Positions 1 through 5,733 of a stretch of 5,733 bases of DNA are shown here, in pieces. The notes under the pieces were generated by a model. That model was not told the DNA's origin. It ran no database searches and was given only the letters and a program-made list of their open reading frames with translations. Source of the stretch: JACJXF01 sp964404825 (GTDB lineage Bacteria; Bacteroidota; Bacteroidia; Bacteroidales; GCA-2748055); contig CAYOLQ010000177.1 of NCBI GenBank assembly GCA_964404825.1, forward strand, positions 1-5,733, written 5' to 3'. Positions within the stretch are counted from its first letter, which is position 1; the number at the start of each line of letters is the position of its first letter. The translations under genes were made by a program, and so were the position numbers.

Positions 1-1462
1 CAGGCTGGATTTTTTCCGTATCAAAAAGCATGGCCCCGTTTACGATCCCCTCAGCTGATGCAGCAAAATGTTTCAGATTGGTGTAATGGGTAGTGATAAC
101 GCCATAACTACCCGAAGCGTTCAGATTTTCAAGAACTGATTCGGCGATTGCACCTCCAATCATAGGTTCGGTGCCGGTTCCAAACTCATCAATTAATACA
201 AGGGTGAAAGAATCTGAATTTTTTATAAAAAACTTCATATTCAGGAGATGACTGCTATAGGTACTCAGGTCGTTTTCGATAGACTGCTCGTCTCCAATAT
301 CGATAAAAAAGCGGTCGAAAATACCAAATTTCGAGCTTTCACTCACCGGCACCAGATATCCGCACTGATACATATACTGCAACAGTCCGACAGTTTTAAG
401 ACAAACCGATTTCCCTCCGGCATTCGGGCCCGAAATCAGGAGAATTCTTTCATTTTTATTTAGGTGGATATCCAGAGGAACGACAGCAGATTCTTTTCCT
501 GCTTCTCTGAAAGAAAGCAACAACAGAGGATGCAGTGCCTGCTCCCACATGATCAATGGTTCATCTGCCATAGGAGGCATAATGGCATTCAGGGAAACAG
601 CCAGTTTTGCCCGGGCACGTGTGGCATCCACTTCAGCCAGAAAGGAATGGGCAATCAGCAACTCCTCCGCATAGGGCCGGAGAAAGTCGGTAAACAGGAT
701 TAGTATCTTAATGATTTCCCGGCGTTCGGCATTCTCCAGTTCCCTGAGTTCATTGTTTGCTTCAACTATTTCAGCAGGTTCAACATACGCTGTTTTTCCG
801 GTTCCCGATTCATCGTGAATATATCCGGCAATTTTCCTTTTATAGTTTGCGGGGACAGGTATTACGGGACGGCCATTGCGTATGGCAAGACTGGCATCCT
901 CTTCCACCCATCCTTCCGATTGGGCTTTGCGAAGTATGGCACTCAGCCGCTTCGAAATTGATGACTGTTTGGATAGTAAGTCCTGCCGGATAGTATGTAA
1001 CTCCCGCGAAGCATTGTCCTTAATTTTCCCGTTTTTATTCAGAAGATTATTGATCCGTTCGGTTACCATAGGAAAGAGTTTTACCTCTGCTGCCATTATC
1101 TTCAGTGCCGGGTAAAGGTTTTTGTCGTCGTTTTTCAGAAAATTCAGGATTGCTTTAACCGAATCAAGAGCCCGCCGGAGGTCGAAAACTTCAAATTCCT
1201 CGAGAAAAGTTCCTTCAACACGGGTTTTTGAGAGCAAGCGGGAAATATCGATAAAATGATCAATGGGAAAATCGGTTCCGGTGGTCAGTATTCTCCTGAA
1301 TTCCTCAGTCTGGCTAAGACGCAGGCTAAGTTTATCGGAATCTGTAAGCATTCCAAGCTCATCAATAATCTTGCGACCCGGCTCAAACAAGCAATAATTT
1401 CTTGTTAGTTCGCGAATGCGATCGAAACCTATTTTGAACTCGAAATTCTCTGGATAGACCAC
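1..1462 (-). CDS. mutS2: Endonuclease MutS2 (MutS-family ATPase), 5' part, truncated by the left window edge
   Basis: Reading the minus strand from a GTG at 1462 gives 487 uninterrupted codons that run off the window. Seen: the N-terminus (VYPENFEFKIGFDRIREL) resembles Bacteroidota MutS2. The core/lever region holds IRNGRPVIPV (about residues 194-203) and a DESGTGKTAYVEP segment (217-229), both typical of MutS2. The ATPase has Walker A GPNAGGKS (345-352), signature STYSSH (400-405), Walker B LVLIDE (421-426) and the H-loop His459. MutS1-type mismatch-recognition domain I is absent, as expected for MutS2. The family is usually near 800 aa, so the C-terminal Smr nuclease part should lie left of the window. 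Known roles in the family are restraint of homologous recombination and, in Bacillus, rescue of collided ribosomes; which applies here is not visible. Start choice: an in-frame TGA at 1513-1511 limits the options to GTG 1462 or TTG 1483, and the TTG lies inside the putative -7 box. It is divergent from the sugar-degradation genes and probably unrelated to them. Confidence 0.95.
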   Translation of the reverse strand, partial: MVYPENFEFKIGFDRIRELTRNYCLFEPGRKIIDELGMLTDSDKLSLRLSQTEEFRRILTTGTDFPIDHFIDISRLLSKTRVEGTFLEEFEVFDLRRALDSVKAILNFLKNDDKNLYPALKIMAAEVKLFPMVTERINNLLNKNGKIKDNASRELHTIRQDLLSKQSSISKRLSAILRKAQSEGWVEEDASLAIRNGRPVIPVPANYKRKIAGYIHDESGTGKTAYVEPAEIVEANNELRELENAERREIIKILILFTDFLRPYAEELLIAHSFLAEVDATRARAKLAVSLNAIMPPMADEPLIMWEQALHPLLLLSFREAGKESAVVPLDIHLNKNERILLISGPNAGGKSVCLKTVGLLQYMYQCGYLVPVSESSKFGIFDRFFIDIGDEQSIENDLSTYSSHLLNMKFFIKNSDSFTLVLIDEFGTGTEPMIGGAIAESVLENLNASGSYGVITTHYTNLKHFAASAEGIVNGAMLFDTEKIQP

Positions 1463-1480
1463 GGAGTATCTGTTTGAAAG

Positions 1481-1488
1481 CAAATGTA
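1481..1488 (-). promoter_or_regulatory. Putative Bacteroidota-type -7 box for mutS2
   Basis: The minus strand reads TACATTTG here, a full match to the Bacteroidota -7 consensus TAnnTTTG. It ends 18 bases before the GTG at 1462, implying a short leader of roughly a dozen bases. I see no convincing TTG-type -33 element at the usual spacing, so this is a candidate only. It also argues against the in-frame TTG at 1483 as the start, since that codon is part of the box. Confidence 0.5.
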
Positions 1489-1598
1489 GGGTTTTTTGGG
1501 AAATATTTGATCATTGGAAAATTGAGTAGGGATGACAATATGAAGGTAAGACCAGTTGAATTTTATACAATGTGAAAGTAGAAACAAAATAAAAAAAT

Positions 1599-1606
1599 TA
1601 GATTTG
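1599..1606 (+). promoter_or_regulatory. Putative Bacteroidota-type -7 box for the DUF1080-GH13-GH9 gene set
   Basis: The plus strand reads TAGATTTG, matching TAnnTTTG, 37 bases before the ATG at 1644. This implies a leader of about 30 bases, AT-rich and without a Shine-Dalgarno sequence. No clear TTG lies at the usual -33 spacing. An 8-base palindrome TTGTACAA (1604-1611) overlaps its 3' end and the expected transcription start. No other full match was noticed in the gap on this strand, and the next two genes have little room for their own promoters, so this box may drive all three. Confidence 0.5.
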
Positions 1607-1643
1607 TACAACTAATCCAGCTATTCCATTAAAAAAATCAGCC

Positions 1644-2450
1644 ATGAAAAAATTATCTCTTATACTCCTTTCGTTCACCTGCATTGCACTTATCAGCAGT
1701 TCCTGCCAGAAACAGAAACCGTTCACCCCTCTTTTCAACGGGGAAAATCTTGAAAACTGGGACATCTTTCTTGGTTCCTCTCTTGGCGCTGATTTTGACA
1801 GTCTTGCCAATGCTGCCACCAATGAATCAGTTTTTTCGGTGGTTGAAGAAAATGACCGGAAAATTATCCGGATTTCAGGGGAGATAAATGGATCTCTTGC
1901 AACCAGGGAATCGTTTGAAAATTATCATCTCCGTCTCGTTTTCCGCTGGGGTGACAAAGTCTACTCCAAGCGAAACAGTGGCCTTTTATACCATAGTTTT
2001 GGCGATTTCGGTGTTGCATTCGGAACCTGGATGACAAATATTGAGTGCCAGCTTATGCATGAAAACCTGGGAGATACGTATCTGATGATGAATACAACCT
2101 GCGAATCAGCTGCAGCCAAAGACGAAAACAGCAAAGATTTTGTTTATTCCCCTGGCGCAGATTTAGTGCCTTTTGGTAAACATGCAGGTACTCAAAAAAA
2201 AAAAAAAATTTACGATAACGAAAAGTCTCTCGGAGAGTGGAATACAGTTGACCTCTATTGCTTTGGTGCAACTTCCGTTCATGTGGTTAACGGTGTAACA
2301 ATGGTAATAAATAAAAATACCGGCACTTTTGAAGAAGGTGTGATTAAACCACTTACATCAGGAAAAATACAACTTCAATCTGAAGGCGGCGAGCTTTTTA
2401 TTAAAACTATTGAAATTCAGCCGATAACGAAGCTTCCGAAAGATTTGTAA
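1644..2450 (+). CDS. DUF1080 (3-keto-disaccharide hydrolase-like) lipoprotein
   Basis: A complete 268-residue protein. Seen: a lipoprotein signal peptide (MKK, then a hydrophobic stretch) ending in lipobox SSSC with acylated Cys21, so it should be anchored in the envelope. There is no acidic surface-export motif after the Cys (CQKQK), which suggests, by inference, that it faces the periplasm. The mature part opens with FTPLFNGENLENW (27-39), the DUF1080 hallmark, followed by NSGLLYH (111-117), the E134/Q136 pair, GEWNTVDLY (197-205), HVVNG (213-217) and LQSEGGE (243-249). Known: this fold is a concanavalin/laminarinase-like beta-sandwich, and some members hydrolyse 3-keto glycosides made by a periplasmic sugar 3-dehydrogenase; many are uncharacterised. 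Activity here is inferred from family only. The GH13 gene follows after 23 bases. Oddity: a 15-adenine run (2194-2208) encodes Q184-K188 and the first base of I189, within the domain. ATG 1644 is chosen because it gives a proper signal peptide. Confidence 0.88.
   Translation: MKKLSLILLSFTCIALISSSCQKQKPFTPLFNGENLENWDIFLGSSLGADFDSLANAATNESVFSVVEENDRKIIRISGEINGSLATRESFENYHLRLVFRWGDKVYSKRNSGLLYHSFGDFGVAFGTWMTNIECQLMHENLGDTYLMMNTTCESAAAKDENSKDFVYSPGADLVPFGKHAGTQKKKKIYDNEKSLGEWNTVDLYCFGATSVHVVNGVTMVINKNTGTFEEGVIKPLTSGKIQLQSEGGELFIKTIEIQPITKLPKDL
2194..2208 (+). repeat. A15 homopolymer tract inside the DUF1080 gene
   Basis: Fifteen consecutive adenines, read as CAA, four AAA codons and ATT. Family motifs occur in frame on both sides, so 15 is the coding length. 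One extra A brings a TAA within four codons after the lysines. One A fewer gives about 30 wrong codons and then a TAA. Either change removes the last 80 or so residues, including conserved beta-strands. The lysine codons are all AAA with no AAG to break the run. Confidence 0.95.
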
Positions 2451-2473
2451 AGCCGGCAATAGTAATCAGAAAA

Positions 2474-4174
2474 ATGAACAAAGCCATAAACATTTACCAG
2501 GTATTCACCCGTTTATTCCGTAACGACAATGATGCCAATAAAGCATTTGGAACTCTTGCTGAAAATGGCTGTTCAAAATTCGAACATTTTACCCCATTGG
2601 TATTGCAGGCTTTGAAAGAGTTTGGAATTACACACATCTGGTTTACCGGAATCCTAAGACATGCAAGCTGCACCTCTTACGAGCAGATTGGTATTCCTGC
2701 AAATAATCCACTCATCGTAAAAGGTATTGCAGGTTCACCTTACGCCGTTACTGATTACTATGACGTCGATCCCGATTTGGCAACTGAGCCGGGGAATCGT
2801 ATGAAGGAATTTGAGGATTTAATTTTACGCTGTCATTCGGAGGAACTTAAAATCATTATCGATTTTGTACCCAATCATGTAGCCCGGCAGTATAAAAGTA
2901 AAAATCTTCCCCTGGGAACCGTAGATCTTGGTGAACAGGATACACCTGAACATGCATTTTCAGCTTCAAATAACTTCTATTATATACCGGTGGAGCCATT
3001 TCGTGTTCCCGATGGCATTCATTTCCCATATACAAATGGAGCCGGCATGTACATTGAGAATCCAGCCAAAGCAACCGGAAACGATGCATTCACGGCAACT
3101 CCGGGTATTTACGACTGGTATGAAACGGTTAAACTGAATTATGGCATTGATTATCAGAACAATCATCAGTCACATCTCGACCCGGTTCCTGATACCTGGA
3201 AAAAGATGGCGGATATTATGAGATTCTGGGCTCAGAAAGGCGTTGATGGACTGCGCTGTGATATGGCCGAAATGATACCAGTTCCGTTCTGGAATGCGAC
3301 TCTCCCCAAATTAAAGAAGGAATTTAATGAGTTGATTTTTATAGCTGAGGTTTATAATCCGCAGGAATATAATAATTTTCTTCAGGCAGGATTTGATTAT
3401 CTGTATGATAAAGTTGGACTTTACGACATCATGCGGGGTTTAACAGAAGGCCGTGGTTCAACGGGTTCAATTACAGATCTCTGGCAAAAATATGAGGGTT
3501 ATTCTCACAAAATGCTGCGTTTTTTAGAGAATCACGATGAGCAGCGGATTGCATCCTCTCAGTTTGCAGGTGACCCGTGGAAAGCAATGCCTTCAATGAT
3601 TCTGGCAGCCACCTTAAATACAGGTCCGTTTATGATTTATTTCGGACAGGAATTAGGTGAAAAAGCAAGTGATAGTGAAGGATATAGCGGATCCGACGGT
3701 CGCACCACCATATTTGACTACTGGCAATTGAAGGAATATCAGAAATGGGTAAACAAAGGAAAAGTAAATACTGAACTTTTAAATCAGGAACAGAAAGATC
3801 TTCGTGAGTTTTATTCAAAACTTTTAAAGCTAAGGCTATATTCGAAGGCGATTCATTCCGGTGGATTTTACGATCTGATGTGGGTCAATCATCATAATCC
3901 CGGCAGCGATAAAATTTATGCTTACCTGCGCTATTTCAGGGAGGAGGTTCTGCTGATTGTATTGAATTTTAATCCTACCCAATCTCAGGTAGTTCAGCTG
4001 AAAGTACCACCTGATGCTATAAAGATTACCGGCTTGCCAGAGTCAGCTATATGGAATATAACAGATCTGATGAACACCGATGAACAATCCCGTTACCTGT
4101 CGGCGGTATTATCGGAAAATGGTATTACACTAAATCTGAATGCCAGTTCAGGAATGGTTCTGAAAATTAATTAA
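2474..4174 (+). CDS. GH13 alpha-amylase-family glycoside hydrolase, probably cytoplasmic
   Basis: A complete 566-residue protein. Seen: the (beta/alpha)8 barrel starts at once (IYQVFTRLF, 7-15) with no signal peptide. The four classic GH13 regions are present: I, DFVPNH (130-135); II, GLRCD with nucleophile Asp263; III, FIAEV with acid/base Glu292; IV, ENHDE with transition-state stabiliser Asp355. Arg261 and His354 are in place, so the enzyme should be active. A long domain B lies at about 136-245, containing VKLNYGIDY (219-227), and a C-terminal beta-sandwich fills about 455-566. Region II continues MAEM after Asp263, lacking the His/Asn at +4 common in amylases. Known: GH13 enzymes hydrolyse or transfer alpha-glucosidic bonds; the exact subfamily and substrate are not decided here, and maltooligosaccharide hydrolysis is the cautious guess. 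No Shine-Dalgarno precedes ATG 2474. It sits 23 bases after the DUF1080 gene and 36 bases before the GH9 start, so it is probably co-transcribed. A cytoplasmic alpha-glucan enzyme between two exported proteins is a slightly odd pairing. Confidence 0.93.
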   Translation: MNKAINIYQVFTRLFRNDNDANKAFGTLAENGCSKFEHFTPLVLQALKEFGITHIWFTGILRHASCTSYEQIGIPANNPLIVKGIAGSPYAVTDYYDVDPDLATEPGNRMKEFEDLILRCHSEELKIIIDFVPNHVARQYKSKNLPLGTVDLGEQDTPEHAFSASNNFYYIPVEPFRVPDGIHFPYTNGAGMYIENPAKATGNDAFTATPGIYDWYETVKLNYGIDYQNNHQSHLDPVPDTWKKMADIMRFWAQKGVDGLRCDMAEMIPVPFWNATLPKLKKEFNELIFIAEVYNPQEYNNFLQAGFDYLYDKVGLYDIMRGLTEGRGSTGSITDLWQKYEGYSHKMLRFLENHDEQRIASSQFAGDPWKAMPSMILAATLNTGPFMIYFGQELGEKASDSEGYSGSDGRTTIFDYWQLKEYQKWVNKGKVNTELLNQEQKDLREFYSKLLKLRLYSKAIHSGGFYDLMWVNHHNPGSDKIYAYLRYFREEVLLIVLNFNPTQSQVVQLKVPPDAIKITGLPESAIWNITDLMNTDEQSRYLSAVLSENGITLNLNASSGMVLKIN

Positions 4175-4179
4175 ATCCC

Positions 4180-4194
4180 GGAAAAGGATTTTCC
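4180..4194 (+). other. Small inverted repeat in the GH13-GH9 gap
   Basis: GGAAAA, a 3-base loop GGA, then TTTTCC: a perfect 6-bp stem in the 35-base gap, 15 bases before the GH9 start. It is AT-rich and has no following U-tract, so it is not a convincing intrinsic terminator. It could be an mRNA processing or stability element, or chance. Confidence 0.3.
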
Positions 4195-4209
4195 TCAAAT
4201 ACGATAACT

Positions 4210-5733
4210 ATGATGCCTAGAAAATACTCGCTATTGTTACTGGTAGCTTTCTCCAGTACTTTATCCGGACAAAGTCCTTCCGGCTATATCTGTACTGACC
4301 AGTTTGGCTATTTACCGGAATCAAGAAAAATTGCTGTTTTAAGAGACCCTCAGGTGGGATATGACGCTGAGCAATCGTTTACGCCGGGTACACATTATGC
4401 ACTGGTAAACGCTTATACAGGTGAACATGTGTTTGAAGCAGCACCTGTAAAATGGACCTTAGGGAACACGGATGTCTCATCAGGGGACAAGGTCTGGCAC
4501 TTCGATTTTTCGTCGGTTACTGCAAAGGGCCGGTACTTTGTTCTGGATATGGATCAGAACCTCCGCTCCTATGAATTTGAAATTTCACCCATTGTTTATA
4601 ATGATGTATTAAAGCATGCCGTTCGTACATTTTTCTATCAGCGTGCAGGTTTTGAAAAACAATCTCAGTATGCCGGAACCGAATGGGCAGACGGGGCAAG
4701 TCACATTGGCGCTCTCCAGGATAAAAACTGTAGATTATACAGCGATAAAAATAATCCGGCAACAGAGTTGGATCTTAGCGGTGGCTGGTACGACGCGGGA
4801 GATTTTAATAAGTACACCAGTTGGACAGCCAACTATGTGATTGAAATGATGAAGGCATATATCGAAAAACCCGATGCCTGGGGCGATAATTACAATATTC
4901 CTGAATCGGGTAATTCAATTCCTGATTTGCTTGATGAAGCAAAATGGGGAATTGATTTTCTTTTAAGAATGCAGCAAACTGACGGCGGTGTACTTTGCAT
5001 AGTTGGTATGTCGCACGCAAGTCCACCTTCGGCAGCAAAAGGGCAGAGCCTTTACGGACCCGCAACCACGTCTGCTTCATTAAATACGGCATCTGCCTTC
5101 GCAATTGCATCAAAAGTTTACAGGTCTCTGAATATGACCTCGTATGCTGATTCATTAGTTGCAGCTGCCAAAAAAGCCTGGGACTGGGCAGTTTTAAACC
5201 CATCTGTTATTTTTAACAATAACAGCTCTGAAAATAATTCCCAGGGCTTAGGAGCGGGAAATCAGGAGGAAGACGAATATGGAAGATCAATGGCTAAACT
5301 TGAAGCAGCTTGCTTTTTATTCGATGCTACACAGGAAACTATTTATCGTGATTATTTCGACGCCAACATGCAGGCAACCCATATTCTGGCATGGAATTTT
5401 GCATTTCCTTTTGAAGCTGACAAACAGGATGTATTACTTTACTATACCACCATTGCCGGTGCAACTGCTTCAAAAGTAACTACTATAAAAAGTGTATATA
5501 ATAATGCAATGGTATCCGGATCGGAGAACTTCCCTGCTTTTAACACAAAGAAAGATCCCTATCTGGCACATATTAAAGATTATACCTGGGGAAGTAATTC
5601 AGTAAAGGCTTTACAGGGAAATATGTTTTTCAGTATGATATCATATGAAATAAACCCGGCAAAAAATGCGGATGCCAGAATTGCTGCTCAGGGTTTTATC
5701 AACCACATGCATGGAGTAAATCCGTTTAATCTC
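4210..5733 (+). CDS. Secreted GH9 family glycoside hydrolase (cellulase/endoglucanase type) with CelD_N domain, truncated by the right edge
   Basis: Reading from ATG 4210 gives 508 uninterrupted codons that run off the window. Seen: a signal peptide (MMPRKYS, then a hydrophobic stretch) with probable cleavage near LSG-QS (residues 20/21). An Ig-like CelD_N domain follows at about 24-125, with the hallmark DQFGYLPESRKIAVL (30-44). The GH9 (alpha/alpha)6 barrel begins near 128 and contains DLSGGWYDAGDFNKY (188-202), where Asp198 is the expected catalytic base and Asp195 its partner. Further GH9-like segments are SIPDLLDEAKWGIDFLLRMQ (236-255) and HMHGVNPFNL (499-508). The catalytic Glu and the barrel end lie beyond the window, as would any C-terminal sorting domain or binding module. 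Known: GH9 enzymes cut beta-1,4-glucans (cellulose, mixed-linkage glucan, xyloglucan) by inversion. Substrate and endo/exo mode cannot be read here. A second ATG at 4213 is an equally possible start; neither has a Shine-Dalgarno. It is the third gene of the probable operon. Confidence 0.94.
   Translation, partial: MMPRKYSLLLLVAFSSTLSGQSPSGYICTDQFGYLPESRKIAVLRDPQVGYDAEQSFTPGTHYALVNAYTGEHVFEAAPVKWTLGNTDVSSGDKVWHFDFSSVTAKGRYFVLDMDQNLRSYEFEISPIVYNDVLKHAVRTFFYQRAGFEKQSQYAGTEWADGASHIGALQDKNCRLYSDKNNPATELDLSGGWYDAGDFNKYTSWTANYVIEMMKAYIEKPDAWGDNYNIPESGNSIPDLLDEAKWGIDFLLRMQQTDGGVLCIVGMSHASPPSAAKGQSLYGPATTSASLNTASAFAIASKVYRSLNMTSYADSLVAAAKKAWDWAVLNPSVIFNNNSSENNSQGLGAGNQEEDEYGRSMAKLEAACFLFDATQETIYRDYFDANMQATHILAWNFAFPFEADKQDVLLYYTTIAGATASKVTTIKSVYNNAMVSGSENFPAFNTKKDPYLAHIKDYTWGSNSVKALQGNMFFSMISYEINPAKNADARIAAQGFINHMHGVNPFNL

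Noticed and set aside
248..1115. Several plus-strand open frames of 71-79 codons across the left part
   Set aside because: They lie antisense to the continuous mutS2 reading frame, which has all ATPase motifs; their translations show no recognisable domain.
1429..1611. A 60-codon minus-strand open frame with a hydrophobic N-terminus in the divergent gap
   Set aside because: It overlaps the start of mutS2 in another frame, is low-complexity and AT-driven, and would span the proposed mutS2 promoter.
1604..1611. Palindrome TTGTACAA as an operator
   Set aside because: An 8-base palindrome is expected about once by chance in a gap of this size, and its flanks do not extend the symmetry well.
2194..2208. 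The A15 run as a frameshift that breaks the DUF1080 gene (pseudogene)
   Set aside because: The frame is continuous through the run and DUF1080 motifs occur in the same frame before and after it.
4180..4194. Intrinsic terminator after the GH13 gene
   Set aside because: The stem is short and AT-rich, and no T-run follows the hairpin.
4805..5203. A 132-codon minus-strand open frame
   Set aside because: It is antisense to the GH9 coding sequence, which carries clear family motifs on both sides; no domain is recognisable and no promoter or start context supports it.

Overview
This window reads as chromosomal DNA from a member of the Bacteroidota. The evidence is indirect: TAnnTTTG-type -7 boxes lie in front of the two divergent genes, no start codon has a clear Shine-Dalgarno sequence, the MutS2 and glycoside hydrolase sequences have a Bacteroidota flavour, and a DUF1080 lipoprotein sits beside polysaccharide-degrading enzymes. 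Base composition is moderate and slightly AT-rich by eye. Genus cannot be decided from this window.

Layout: the left quarter (1-1462) is the 5' part of a minus-strand mutS2 gene. It has 487 codons from a GTG start and runs off the left edge before the C-terminal Smr region. A 181-base divergent intergenic region (1463-1643) carries one candidate -7 box pointing each way. Rightwards from 1644 come three closely spaced plus-strand genes. The first encodes a DUF1080 (3-keto-disaccharide hydrolase-like) lipoprotein of 268 aa. The second encodes a signal-less GH13 alpha-amylase-family enzyme of 566 aa. The third encodes a secreted GH9 cellulase-family enzyme with an N-terminal CelD_N-type Ig-like domain, cut by the right edge after 508 codons. 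The gaps are only 23 and 35 bases, so the three are probably one transcript.

The rightward genes look like part of a glycan-use locus. GH9 would cut a beta-glucan outside the cytoplasm. The DUF1080 lipoprotein would act on oxidised (3-keto) sugars or bind glucans in the envelope. The GH13 enzyme would act on alpha-glucans in the cytoplasm. No SusC/SusD pair, regulator or transporter is visible, so the substrate cannot be fixed. mutS2 is probably an unrelated housekeeping neighbour.

The most striking feature is an uninterrupted run of 15 adenines inside the DUF1080 coding sequence (2194-2208). A gain or loss of one base would truncate the protein, which makes it a candidate slippage or phase-variation site. 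I found no RNA genes, CRISPR array, insertion sequence or clearly new multi-gene system; the rest is ordinary accessory carbohydrate metabolism.
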